Origin: Kuafuiihalomonas sp039024635
GTDB lineage: Bacteria; Myxococcota; Kuafuiibacteriia; Kuafuiibacteriales; Kuafuiibacteriaceae
Direction: 5' to 3'
NCBI GenBank assembly: GCA_039024635.1
Contig: JBCCQA010000044.1
Location: 1 to 34,611, forward strand
Length of the DNA stretch: 34,611 bases
Part shown: positions 1-8,383 of the stretch, piece after piece
How positions within the stretch are numbered: position 1 is the first letter of the stretch
Layout: each line of letters opens with the position of its first letter
Translations under genes and position numbers: made by a program
The notes under the pieces: generated by a model
What the model was told of the DNA's origin: nothing
The model's database searches: none
Seen by the model: the letters and a program-made list of their open reading frames with translations, nothing else

Positions 1-174
1 AAGGACTCGGGATCCATGAGGCAAACCATCGAAGACTGGGCCGGAGCGGAGCCGCGCATAGACAGTTTCGATCACATCGAAACCGGCCTGTCGATCCCCC
101 TCAGGAACGGTTCGGGAACGCGTTTTTCAGCACGCCCCTAGTCCAGGCCCCGGTCCGCGTAGGCGCAGGCGCCT
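1..174. other. left flank, no confident gene
   Basis: No recognisable gene is seen here. One plus-strand frame is open from base 1 to a TAG at 139-141 (46 codons, no recognised motif) and could be the 3' end of a gene that starts outside the window. On the minus strand a short open frame beginning near 59 also runs off the window, so a gene following argC on the same strand is equally possible. Neither has a convincing ribosome binding site or family match. Confidence 0.3.
65..83. repeat. 8-bp perfect inverted repeat, 3-nt spacer
   Basis: GTTTCGAT and ATCGAAAC are exact reverse complements separated by CAC. The shape fits a dimeric repressor operator, but it lies inside the uncertain open frame of the left flank and no promoter elements are obvious around it. 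Confidence 0.35.
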
Positions 175-1230
175 CTAGGGGTAGTGGCCGGGGTCTTCGA
201 GGCTCGTTGCCTCGTCGAAGCCGAGCATGAGGTTCATGCTTTGGATGGCCTGGCCGGCCCCGCCTTTGATGAGATTGTCCAAGGCTCCGAACACCGCGGC
301 GCTTCGTCGCCCGTCCCGAGGCGCACCCACCCGGACGCCGACCTCGGCGTAGTTGCTGCCCGCCACGGCCCCGACCTCGGGGTCTCGGTGGCCGGGCACC
401 CGGACGAAGCGCTCGGACGCGTAGGTCGAGGCGAGCAGCTCACGCAGGCGAACCTCGGTCCAGGCCTCGGGCACGCTGAGCTGGGCCACGGCCAGGATCC
501 CTCGACCGAGGGGGGCCGACACCGGGACGAAGTCGAAGCTGAGATCGGTGGCGCCCGCCGCCTCCAGCTGCTCCGCCATCTCGAAAGACTGGACGTGACG
601 AAGGGCGGCGTAGGGCCGAAGGGTCACCGAACGAACCGGGTGGTGGGTCGTCGGGAGGGTGGAGGCGCCGGCCCCGCTGGATCCGGTCATGGCCACGACC
701 CGGACCTCGCCCTTCAGAAGTCCGGCCTGGGCCAGTGGCCAGAGGGCGAGCTCCACGCAGGTGGCGAAGCATCCCGGGCTGGCCACGGCGGTGGCCTCGG
801 CAATTCGACTTCGATGAAGCTCGGGCAGGCCGTAGACGCAGCGGGGGAGGAGCTCGGGCCGGGGATGGGCCCGGTCGTAGCGGGCCCGATAGGTTTCGGC
901 ATCGTCCAGCCGGAAGGCGGCCGACATGTCCACGACCCGGCAGCCTCGCTCGAGGAGGGCGGGCAAGACCTCGAGGGACACGTCGTGGGGTAGCCCCAGG
1001 AGCGCCACGTCCGCAGCTTCGGCGACCTGGTCGGGCTCGTAGCGCTGGAACTGGAGCTGGGTCCGACCCTCCAGATTCGGATGAACCCGCGAGACGGGTT
1101 CGCCCAGATGGTCGATGCTGCCGACCCCGACCAGCTCGACCTGCGGGTGCTGCAGGAGGCGCCGGATCATCTCGGCGCCCCCGTAGCCGGTCCCGCCCAG
1201 AACGATGGCCCGTGTTCGCTGAGCGTTCAT
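175..1230 (-). CDS. argC: N-acetyl-gamma-glutamyl-phosphate reductase
   Basis: Reduces N-acetylglutamyl-5-phosphate to the semialdehyde with NADPH, third step of arginine synthesis, in the cytosol. The 351-residue length is normal for the family. The N-terminus has the nucleotide-binding motif LGGTGYGGAE (residues 11-20); the catalytic cysteine is C154 in SPGCFATCVE; HHPVRSVTLRPY-type residues and the C-terminal NLIKGGAGQAIQSMN signature follow. The ATG at 1230 is divergent from a TetR-type regulator starting at 1290, so the 59-bp gap must hold both 5' regions. No other arginine gene is in the window, so the gene appears unlinked from the rest of the pathway here. Identification is firm. Confidence 0.96.
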   Translation of the reverse strand: MNAQRTRAIVLGGTGYGGAEMIRRLLQHPQVELVGVGSIDHLGEPVSRVHPNLEGRTQLQFQRYEPDQVAEAADVALLGLPHDVSLEVLPALLERGCRVVDMSAAFRLDDAETYRARYDRAHPRPELLPRCVYGLPELHRSRIAEATAVASPGCFATCVELALWPLAQAGLLKGEVRVVAMTGSSGAGASTLPTTHHPVRSVTLRPYAALRHVQSFEMAEQLEAAGATDLSFDFVPVSAPLGRGILAVAQLSVPEAWTEVRLRELLASTYASERFVRVPGHRDPEVGAVAGSNYAEVGVRVGAPRDGRRSAAVFGALDNLIKGGAGQAIQSMNLMLGFDEATSLEDPGHYP

Positions 1231-1289
1231 GAGCCGAGTCTACGGCAGGCGAGCTACCGGAAGGCGAAGGAATTTGTTAGGCCCGCCAC

Positions 1290-1895
1290 GTGGCTCGCTC
1301 CGTCCGCCGCGAAGACAAGCGTCAGAGGATCATCGACGCTGCCGTGGAGGTCTTCGCGGCCAAGGGCTACTTCGGGGCCAAGGTCGCCGAGATCGCCGAG
1401 CAGGCCAGCGTGGCCGACGGGACCATCTACCTCTACTTCCGGTCCAAGGACGACCTGCTCATCTCTCTGTTCGAGGAGAAGATGAGCGCCATCAACCGGC
1501 GCTTTGCAGAGATGATGGTCGACCTGCCTTCGCCCGAGGATAAGCTGCGTCGCTACATCGTCGAGCATCTGCGGCTAGCAGCAGAGCAACCCAAGCTAAT
1601 GCAGGTCCTTACGGTCGAGCTCCGGCAGTCGGCGCGCTTCATCAAAGAGTACAGCCCCAAGAACTTCGCCAAGTACTTGGCCCTGCTCGGCTCCATCTTG
1701 GAGGAAGGGCAGCGCAGCGGGGCTTTTCGGCCAGAGCTGGAAGCGCCGCTCTTCCGACGGGCACTCTTCGGCGCCATCGACGAAATCTCTCTAGAATGGA
1801 TTCTTCGTGGTCCGGACGCACCAAGACCCGACCCCGACAAAATCGGCGACCAGATCTCTCGCTTCCTAATTCGAGGCTTGCGCCCCGAAGACTAG
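1290..1895 (+). CDS. TetR/AcrR family transcriptional regulator
   Basis: A 201-residue one-component DNA-binding repressor. Residues 8-54 form the TetR helix-turn-helix: KRQRIIDAAVEVFAAKGY, then VAEIAEQASVADGTIYLYFRSKDDLL with the typical GTIYxYFxSKxxLL end. The C-terminal part is all helical and should bind an unknown ligand and dimerise; its style resembles the fatty-acyl-CoA responsive FadR-type TetR proteins, but that is only an impression. GTG start; AGG lies about 8 nt upstream. It is divergent from argC across 59 bp, so autoregulation or control of argC is possible, though TetR control of argC would be unusual. The gene ends 2 bp from the convergent gene at 1898. Confidence 0.9.
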   Translation: MARSVRREDKRQRIIDAAVEVFAAKGYFGAKVAEIAEQASVADGTIYLYFRSKDDLLISLFEEKMSAINRRFAEMMVDLPSPEDKLRRYIVEHLRLAAEQPKLMQVLTVELRQSARFIKEYSPKNFAKYLALLGSILEEGQRSGAFRPELEAPLFRRALFGAIDEISLEWILRGPDAPRPDPDKIGDQISRFLIRGLRPED

Positions 1896-1897
1896 AC

Positions 1898-2314
1898 TCA
1901 GCTACCTAGCTTGGCTGCCGCGCGCTCACGCTGCTTGCGACCGCGTTTGCGGGCCATGCGCTGCTCAGCGCTCAGCTTCTCGGCCTTCTCACCGAGCCGC
2001 ATGCGGGTCAGGTCGAGAAGCTGCCCCTTGGAGTAGCCTTGGAGCTTGGCCTCGTAGTCGCCGTCGGCGGTGTGGCCCGCCTTCCTCCGAGCATCGATGA
2101 TGTGGGCGATCATCTTTTCCTTGTCGCCGAATCGCTGCCGAACGGTCTCTTCGATGCGAGCCAAGCGCAGGAGCTTGGCGTTGCTGAGGCCCATCAACTT
2201 GGACTTGGCGGAGCCGCCATCGGCGGGCTCGTCGGCAGTGGAAGCGAGCTGGTCGACAAGCTTCTCTCGCGAGCCGAAGGTGTCCTTGACGGTTTGGAGG
2301 GGGGTCTTCTTCAT
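1898..2314 (-). CDS. small basic protein with internal tandem duplication
   Basis: Unrecognised protein of 138 residues. I start it at the ATG at 2314, which has an AGGAG box 7-8 nt upstream; the longer frame to 2347 lacks one. Residues 9-54 and 58-105 are two copies of one unit: VKDTFGSREKLV matches VRQRFGDKEKMI, and KLMGLSNAKLLRLARI matches KLQGYSKGQLLDLTRM, with a 2-residue indel. The C-terminal tail (about 108-138) is strongly basic (RMARKRGRKQRERAAAK) and could bind nucleic acid. No signal peptide or membrane segment. Function unknown; the duplication argues that it is a real protein under selection. Confidence 0.75.
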   Translation of the reverse strand: MKKTPLQTVKDTFGSREKLVDQLASTADEPADGGSAKSKLMGLSNAKLLRLARIEETVRQRFGDKEKMIAHIIDARRKAGHTADGDYEAKLQGYSKGQLLDLTRMRLGEKAEKLSAEQRMARKRGRKQRERAAAKLGS

Positions 2315-2416
2315 GTCGTCTCCTGCGGGCCGAGCCGGGCTCGGCATGGCTGAGCGTCGACGGGAGCTACGCTAGGCCACCCGATTCCGCAAGCCAAAGT
2401 CCCCCCCCTGGGGTGG

Positions 2417-2434
2417 TCAGGGCCATCAGGGCCC
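2417..2434. repeat. 9-bp tandem repeat TCAGGGCC(A/C)
   Basis: TCAGGGCCA is followed directly by TCAGGGCCC, 15 bp before the GTG of the lipoprotein gene at 2449 and after a run of eight C. It may be an operator half-site pair or simply low-complexity sequence in the leader. Confidence 0.3.
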
Positions 2435-2448
2435 CCTAGCATGGTGGC

Positions 2449-4443
2449 GTGCACGGCCGACGTCTCCTTCTGCTCGCGGCGCTGGGCCTCCCGAGCCCTT
2501 CCTGCAGTGGAGACGAGGACGCCGATCTTCCCACCGCCGATCTGGCTCGTCTTCTGGTCTACTTCCCGGTGGGCCAAGGGGCACGAGGGGTGGTGCGGGG
2601 TCGAGGACGGCCCGGGGCCTTCCCCGCTTCACGGGTCCCCTTCGCGGTCATCAGGACATTCCCTAGTGAATTCAACGAGGTCGTGGTTCCGGTCCAAAGG
2701 GACGGAAGCTTCGACTTCGAGATCGTCGCCGCCGGACGAGAGACCTTGGAGGTCGCGGCGGCCTTGGACGGCATGGCTGAACGACGTGGGCCTGGCGCCT
2801 TCATCGAGGTCCCTCCGACCCCTCTGCCCACCAGCGACCAGGTTTGCTGTCTCAACGCGGGCCGCGGGGCATGCTTGACCCGCAGCGAGGCCGAGACGGT
2901 GGCGGGGCTCGACGTGGAGGCAGGAGAGCGGGAGAGTCCGAGCTGCCCTGGCCCGCCAGCGCCTAAGTTCGCCTGCCAGGACGACCGTGCCTGCCTGATC
3001 TTCGAGCGGAGGCGCTATCCCATCGACGCCTCGGTTTTCAGCCTAAGTGCGCCGGATACCGAGCGCATGATCACCATCGAGGCCACACCCAGCCTGGACA
3101 TCCCGCTCGTCCCGAATGGCCTCGTGCTGCTCGAGAATCGAGGCCTGAGTGGCCTTGGGGAGTTCAATCCAGGGTTCAGAACCAGCCTCATCGCCGAGGC
3201 CGACGGTAGCTTTCGCTTCGACGCGGTTCCCGCCCGGGGCGACGACGAGTTGGTGCTGGAGGTGGTCGACCTCAACGACTTTCGGACCCCGAACCTGTCG
3301 CTCTTCGTTCCCGACCCGGTGCCGCAGTCGGCGCACCTGGTCGAGGTCTGGCCGGTCTCCGACCTCAACAACGGAGCGGGCGCCATCCTGGGTTTGCGCT
3401 TCTTCTTGGTCGGCCAGGACGGCCGCGGCCTTTGCCCCGACGACCCCGAGCTCGACCCTGCGTATTGTCACACCGGCGGCCTGTCCTCTGACAGGCTCCG
3501 GATTCTGAACGCATCCATCGACGGGGTCTCCGTCCAGCTCTGTCCAGCCATCGGCCCCGGAGAGCCACCTTGGGAGGACTGCGCCAACCCCGGAGGCGGA
3601 GTCGAACGGCTTCGCTTGGACACCCCCCGCCGGGGCGTCGAAGGCGACGTTCGGGCCGATGGCCAGCTCATCGCGGTGGTGGTGGACCTGAGCTTCGCCG
3701 TGCCCGCCAATCGGGCGCCTTACTTTCAGGGCCTGGCCGACTATGCCCGCTACCTTCCCGCGTCGAACAGGCTGAGCTGGGTGTTCGCCGGAGGGGGAGA
3801 AGAACTCGAAGACACGGCCTTCATGGAACCCGCGGCGGCGGCCGACCGAATACTCGAGGTCGGCGAGAGCTTCGTCCCGGCCGGCGCCAACGAGCTCTTC
3901 GGTGCAACGGACCGGGCCTTGAACACAGTTCAAGCTGCGCTCGGGTCGGAGCCCCGCGGTCGAGTCGTAGTGACAGCGAGCACGCCGGCGGACGATCTGC
4001 CAGACACCCGGATCGTGAGCGGCTTGTTCGAACAGCTGATCGGTGGCGCTCAATCCGCAGCCGGGCGCCCCGGCATCCCCATCGACGTGGTCACGATCGG
4101 GGGGGAGGATGCCCGATCGCCCTCGGGAGAGACCCAAAGCGAGCTGCTAGCCACCCTGAGCCAGTTTTCGGGCTCGCCAGAGCGTCGGGGCCGGGTCTTT
4201 TCGGAGTCCGAGTTTCCCCTTAACATCTTTGACCAGCGACGACTGCTGCGAGATGCGCGGGGATGGGCAACGGGCGGGCACCTCTTGCTGTACGAGCTCC
4301 TCCCGGTCACCGTGGACGGACTGAGCCAGATCGGAAAGCTGGGAATCTTGCAGGTCGACGTCGAAGTCACGCTCCCGGGGGCCGCCGCCCTCTCCGCGCG
4401 CTACGAGGGACCCTTGGAATTCCAGCGGGTGACGGCGGATTGA
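2449..4443 (+). CDS. large secreted lipoprotein with vWA-like domain
   Basis: A 664-residue protein of no family I can name with certainty. The N-terminus MHGRRLLLLAALGLPSPSC is a signal peptide with a loose lipobox and Cys19, so attachment to the envelope by lipid is likely. Many further cysteines (for example DQVCCLNAGRGACL, CQDDRACL) suggest disulfides outside the cytoplasm. The first half holds beta-rich segments resembling carboxypeptidase-regulatory or Ig-like folds. From about residue 406 the pattern is vWA-like: a hydrophobic strand ending in D413-L-S415-F-A, close to the MIDAS DxSxS motif, then RVVVTASTPADD and IDVVTIGG strands of a Rossmann-type sheet. GTG start. The next gene starts 8 bp after its stop, so the two are probably co-transcribed. 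Confidence 0.75.
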   Translation: MHGRRLLLLAALGLPSPSCSGDEDADLPTADLARLLVYFPVGQGARGVVRGRGRPGAFPASRVPFAVIRTFPSEFNEVVVPVQRDGSFDFEIVAAGRETLEVAAALDGMAERRGPGAFIEVPPTPLPTSDQVCCLNAGRGACLTRSEAETVAGLDVEAGERESPSCPGPPAPKFACQDDRACLIFERRRYPIDASVFSLSAPDTERMITIEATPSLDIPLVPNGLVLLENRGLSGLGEFNPGFRTSLIAEADGSFRFDAVPARGDDELVLEVVDLNDFRTPNLSLFVPDPVPQSAHLVEVWPVSDLNNGAGAILGLRFFLVGQDGRGLCPDDPELDPAYCHTGGLSSDRLRILNASIDGVSVQLCPAIGPGEPPWEDCANPGGGVERLRLDTPRRGVEGDVRADGQLIAVVVDLSFAVPANRAPYFQGLADYARYLPASNRLSWVFAGGGEELEDTAFMEPAAAADRILEVGESFVPAGANELFGATDRALNTVQAALGSEPRGRVVVTASTPADDLPDTRIVSGLFEQLIGGAQSAAGRPGIPIDVVTIGGEDARSPSGETQSELLATLSQFSGSPERRGRVFSESEFPLNIFDQRRLLRDARGWATGGHLLLYELLPVTVDGLSQIGKLGILQVDVEVTLPGAAALSARYEGPLEFQRVTAD

Positions 4444-4450
4444 ACGATTG

Positions 4451-7400
4451 ATGGCCCGAAGCTGGAAAACCAACCTCCTGAAACTCGTGGCCCTGGGCGC
4501 CGCCTGCTCCCTTTTGGCCTTCGGCGGCTACGAACTCTCCCATCTTCGGGCGGGGCTTCCGAGCGGGGTTCGTGAGGCACTGGCCAGCGCCAAGCCCCTG
4601 ATGTCTGCTTCCGAAGGTCGAGACGGGGACGACTACCGGATCTCCAGTCTCGCCGTGTTCACCAACGTGTCTCTTCATCTCCGCGACAACTACGTAGAGC
4701 CCGAGCGGATCCACCCGGCGGAGATGCTGGTCGCCGCTCTTGAAGAGATCGAACAGAGCGTAGCCGAAGTCCTCGTTCGTCAGGTCGACGCCGAGCGCCT
4801 CTCGATCCAGGTGATGGACGAGACCCAAGAGGTATCGATCGCCGACGTCGAGACGCTCTGGGACATCAGCCTCAAGCTCCGAGAGGTCTTCCGCTTCTTC
4901 GAGGAGCAACTTCCACCCCAAGAGAACGCTCGGACCATCGAGTACGCGGCCATCAACGGCGCGCTCTCCACCCTCGACCCCCACTCCGTGCTCCTGCAGC
5001 CCGAGGCCTTTGCTGAAATGAAGACCTCCACCAAAGGCGAGTTCGGCGGCCTAGGCATCGTAATCAGCATACGGGACGGCAGGCTCACCGTCATTTCACC
5101 TCTAGCCGACACCCCCGCCGCTAGGGCCGGATTGGAGGCGGGCGACGTCATCTCGCGCATAGGCGAGGTCTCGACCATCAGCATGCCCATCGAGGAAGCC
5201 GTCCAGATGCTGCGCGGACCGGAAGGCTCAGAAGTCACGATCTGGGTCGAGCGAGAGGGTTGGTCTAAAGCCCGTCGCTTCCAGGTCACCCGAGAACGCA
5301 TCAAGATCCAGTCGGTCGAGAGCGAGCTGCTTTCGCAGGACGTCGGCTACATCAAGATCAAAAACTTCCAGCAGAACACCGGGCAGGACCTGGAGAAGCA
5401 CCTTCACGACCTCCAGAAGGCGTCGGAGGGCGAGCTGGCGGGTCTCATTCTCGACCTTCGGAACAACCCCGGCGGACTCCTTGAGCAAGCCATCCGAGTG
5501 AGCGACGCATTCGTCAGCTCGGGGGACATCGTCACCACCGTCGGCTACGGCAACCAGCTTCGGGAGCCCAAGAAAGCCCGCTGGGCAGGAACAGAGTCCA
5601 AGCTCCCTCTCGCCGTTCTGGTCAACCGCGGCTCCGCCTCGGCCTCCGAGATCGTCGCTGGCGCCCTCAAGAACCTGGACCGAGGCGTGCTCATCGGAGA
5701 ACGGACTTTCGGCAAGGGCTCCGTGCAGGTGCTCTATGACTTCGCAGACTCGTCGGCTCTGAAGCTGACCATCGCCCAGTACCTCACGCCGGGCGGCATC
5801 TCCATCCAGTCGGAGGGAGTGGTGCCCGACATTGCCCTCGAGCCCGCCGTGATCTCCGACGATGGGGTGCGCCTTTACTACGAACCGGACGGCTACCGAG
5901 AATCGAATCTCGATCATCATCTCGACCCGGGCGGACGCCGCTCTTTTGAGACCATGCCCAGCTTCCAGCTTCCCTTCTTGAGCTCGAATGAGCGCCCTGA
6001 AGGAGAACAAGGGCCGGCTCGTTTCGACGCGGACCCCGTCGTGAGATTCGGCCATGCTTTCCTTCTCGAAGCCGGAATCAACAAGCGGAAGGAAAGCCTG
6101 GAGGCCGGACGTCGCTTCGTCGAGAAACGAACCAAGGAAGAGTGGCAGCACATCGAAGAGCGCCTGGGCGACCGAGGTGTGGACTGGTCCCCGGGTTCGA
6201 GCATCGACCCCAAGCTGGAAGTCGAACTCAGCCTCAGCGAGACCCTGATTGCGGGCACGGACTTCGAGGTGAAGGCGAACATTCGAAACCTGGGAGAGCG
6301 ACCGGTCCATCGCCTGAGGGGCGTCCTGGACTCGGAGCATCCGGCTCTGGAAGGGCGAGAGTTCATGTTCGGCAAGCTCGAGCCAGGCGCTACACGCTCT
6401 TGGACCGTGAAGAGCCACGTGGCCCTGGACACCCCCCCACGTGGTGACTGGCTGAAACTCGTGCTGTCGACTGACGAAGGCGTTCTCGACGCGGGCGCCG
6501 AGCGAGCGGTCGAGACGGAGGCCGCGCCCAGTCCATTGTTCAGCTACTCGACCAACATCGACGACCGGGGCCGAGGTGACGGCGACGGCCGCCTGGAGCG
6601 CGGCGAAGCGGTCACGCTTTCGGTGTGGGTGAGCAACGAAGGAGAAGGGGCGGCCCACGACGTCGTCTTGCGGCTCGAGTCTGGCGCACGGGACAAGCTT
6701 TTCCTGGAGCGAGGCAGCGACCGTCTGGGGGCCATAGAGCCCGGAAAGGCTGCCCGCGGCCGGCTCGAGTTCCGCGTATCCGATGAGGCGGAAGGCGAAC
6801 TCCCGCTCAAGCTCACCCTCTACGACCCCGCTACGGGAGCTTGGCTCGAGGATCAATTCGACCTTCGAGCGCAGGTGGCCGACGATAGAGGCGCCCGACC
6901 GAGTCCGATCAGCGCGATCGAGCTCGAGTCCCCGACCGCGCTGCGGGCGGAAGCGTCGGCCGAGTCCCGAATCATCGCCTCCGTCTCGCCAGGCCGCCTA
7001 CCCGTCACGGGCCAGGTGGGCGAAGACTGGTACGCCGTCGAGCTAGAAGGAGGCATGGTTTTCGTAGAAGCGAAGTCTGCCCGTCCCGCCGACGAGGCGA
7101 AGCCTCTTTCGAGCTGGCAGCATCGAGCCGCCACCATTCCACCCCGTATTCAGATCTCCCGCGGCGAGGCGGGGGTGGTCGACGTCCCGAAGCTGCGGCT
7201 CCAAGGCGAAGTCCAAGGGCCTACGGTCCGCGACATGTTCGTCATGGTGAACGACCAGAAGATCTACTTCACCGTGGGCAGAGAGTCCGAAGCACCGGGA
7301 CGCCCTTCTAGAGTGCCCTTCGACGTGCCCATCCAGCTAGATGAGGGTCTGAATCGCATTCACTTGGTCGCCCGTCGAGACGAGAACGTCGTGAGCCACC

Positions 7401-7462
7401 GGACCCTCCTCATCACCCGTCACTCGGGAAGCAGTCCGCCGGTGGCGGAAGTCGCAGAGTAA
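4451..7462 (+). CDS. S41/PDZ C-terminal processing protease with long extension
   Basis: A 1003-residue exported serine protease (ATG at 4451 preferred to the TTG just before it). A signal anchor lies at about residues 8-30. The PDZ domain is at about 198-270 (GGLGIVISIRDGRLTVISPL, AGLEAGDVI). The S41 catalytic core follows, with nucleophile S397 in NRGSASASEIV, general-base K422 in FGKGSVQ and Q426 four residues later, the spacing of CtpA/Prc. Beyond about residue 475, where most CTPs end, there are two CARDB/Ig-like beta domains (about 595-815), an SH3-like segment (about 855-905) and a final beta domain. The architecture resembles a myxobacterial S41 family I recall as MXAN_5808-like. It probably trims envelope proteins; the lipoprotein just upstream is a candidate partner. 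Confidence 0.9.
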   Translation: MARSWKTNLLKLVALGAACSLLAFGGYELSHLRAGLPSGVREALASAKPLMSASEGRDGDDYRISSLAVFTNVSLHLRDNYVEPERIHPAEMLVAALEEIEQSVAEVLVRQVDAERLSIQVMDETQEVSIADVETLWDISLKLREVFRFFEEQLPPQENARTIEYAAINGALSTLDPHSVLLQPEAFAEMKTSTKGEFGGLGIVISIRDGRLTVISPLADTPAARAGLEAGDVISRIGEVSTISMPIEEAVQMLRGPEGSEVTIWVEREGWSKARRFQVTRERIKIQSVESELLSQDVGYIKIKNFQQNTGQDLEKHLHDLQKASEGELAGLILDLRNNPGGLLEQAIRVSDAFVSSGDIVTTVGYGNQLREPKKARWAGTESKLPLAVLVNRGSASASEIVAGALKNLDRGVLIGERTFGKGSVQVLYDFADSSALKLTIAQYLTPGGISIQSEGVVPDIALEPAVISDDGVRLYYEPDGYRESNLDHHLDPGGRRSFETMPSFQLPFLSSNERPEGEQGPARFDADPVVRFGHAFLLEAGINKRKESLEAGRRFVEKRTKEEWQHIEERLGDRGVDWSPGSSIDPKLEVELSLSETLIAGTDFEVKANIRNLGERPVHRLRGVLDSEHPALEGREFMFGKLEPGATRSWTVKSHVALDTPPRGDWLKLVLSTDEGVLDAGAERAVETEAAPSPLFSYSTNIDDRGRGDGDGRLERGEAVTLSVWVSNEGEGAAHDVVLRLESGARDKLFLERGSDRLGAIEPGKAARGRLEFRVSDEAEGELPLKLTLYDPATGAWLEDQFDLRAQVADDRGARPSPISAIELESPTALRAEASAESRIIASVSPGRLPVTGQVGEDWYAVELEGGMVFVEAKSARPADEAKPLSSWQHRAATIPPRIQISRGEAGVVDVPKLRLQGEVQGPTVRDMFVMVNDQKIYFTVGRESEAPGRPSRVPFDVPIQLDEGLNRIHLVARRDENVVSHRTLLITRHSGSSPPVAEVAE

Positions 7463-7519
7463 TCACCATCGGGCGGACGGCCGATGGCGCGAGCCCTGGC
7501 TAGCGTGCAGCCTAGGCCG

Positions 7520-8383
7520 ATGGGACGGCTCCCGCTTCTTTTCCTGGCCCTATCCGCCGGCTGCGCACCCGACGAGACCGGCGGCTTTCGTGGCGGTCGG
7601 GCCGAGGGAGGGCGACTGCAGCTGGAGCTGCCGCGCGCGCCGGAGAGGGTCGCAGTTTGGGGCTGCCAGCGACCGGTGCGCATCCGCTTTGGTGAAGGTG
7701 CATGGCAGGCGATGAGCTTGGTAGAGGAAGGGCTGTGGGTATGGCGTGGCCCGCCGCTGTCGCGGTGGCTCGAGCTCGACGTCGAAGGCACCGTTCGAGT
7801 GGCCTGGTCGGCTGAGGACGAGACCGGGCCCCTCCTCGTAGAAGTCCCGAGCTTGGACGAGCCGGTCACCCGGGACTGGGTATCGCGAAGCGGCTGGGGC
7901 GCCCGTCCAGCTCGATGCACGAGCCCGGACGAGGCCTCGGGGGCCGTGGTTCATCACACCGCGGACACGAGCTTCTCGGGGGCGAGCTCCATGCGCGCTC
8001 TCCAAGCTTTTCATCAGGAAGGGCGGGGTTGGTGCGACATCGGCTACCACTTCGTGATCGATCAGGAGGGGCGAGTCTACGAAGGCCGACCGCTCGGAAC
8101 GCTGGGTGCCCATGCGTCAGGCGCGAATAGGGGTCGTCTCGGCATTGCTCTGGCGGGCTGCTTCGATCCAAGCTGCGCGAACGAGCAGGCGGTCACGGAT
8201 CCGGCTTGGGACGCTCTCGTTCGGCTTTGGTTGGGCTTGGGCCTCGAACGAGCGGAGGCCCACCGCTCGCTCTCTGCGACGCGGTGTCCAGGAGAAGCCT
8301 TGCTGAATCGCTGGGCCGCGGACTCGATGCTCAGACCGAACGCTTGGCCAGGTCTGCCGCCTCTTCGATCTCTCGGCGACTGA
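7520..8383 (+). CDS. PGRP-type N-acetylmuramoyl-L-alanine amidase lipoprotein
   Basis: Zinc amidase of the Amidase_2/PGRP fold that cleaves the bond between muramic acid and the stem peptide. I favour the ATG at 7520 because it gives a short signal peptide MGRLPLLFLALSAGC with an ideal LSAGC lipobox (Cys15); a start at 7484 would add 12 residues. The C-terminal half begins with the PGRP signature SRSGWGARP (122-130). Zinc and catalytic residues are visible: VVHHT (H145/H146), Y176 in IGYHFVI, H248 in EAHRS and C256 in TRCPG. The N-terminal 110 residues are an unassigned beta-rich region. The 3' end overlaps the convergent gene at 8331 by about 50 bp. Likely acts in periplasmic wall turnover or on prey peptidoglycan. 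Confidence 0.9.
   Translation: MGRLPLLFLALSAGCAPDETGGFRGGRAEGGRLQLELPRAPERVAVWGCQRPVRIRFGEGAWQAMSLVEEGLWVWRGPPLSRWLELDVEGTVRVAWSAEDETGPLLVEVPSLDEPVTRDWVSRSGWGARPARCTSPDEASGAVVHHTADTSFSGASSMRALQAFHQEGRGWCDIGYHFVIDQEGRVYEGRPLGTLGAHASGANRGRLGIALAGCFDPSCANEQAVTDPAWDALVRLWLGLGLERAEAHRSLSATRCPGEALLNRWAADSMLRPNAWPGLPPLRSLGD

Noticed and set aside
3043..4137. 364-codon minus-strand open frame
   Set aside because: Antisense to the lipoprotein gene, no family motifs, no start signal.
5228..6856. 542-codon open frame on the minus strand
   Set aside because: It lies wholly inside the S41 protease gene, whose motifs and domains are clear; long antisense frames are expected at this GC content.
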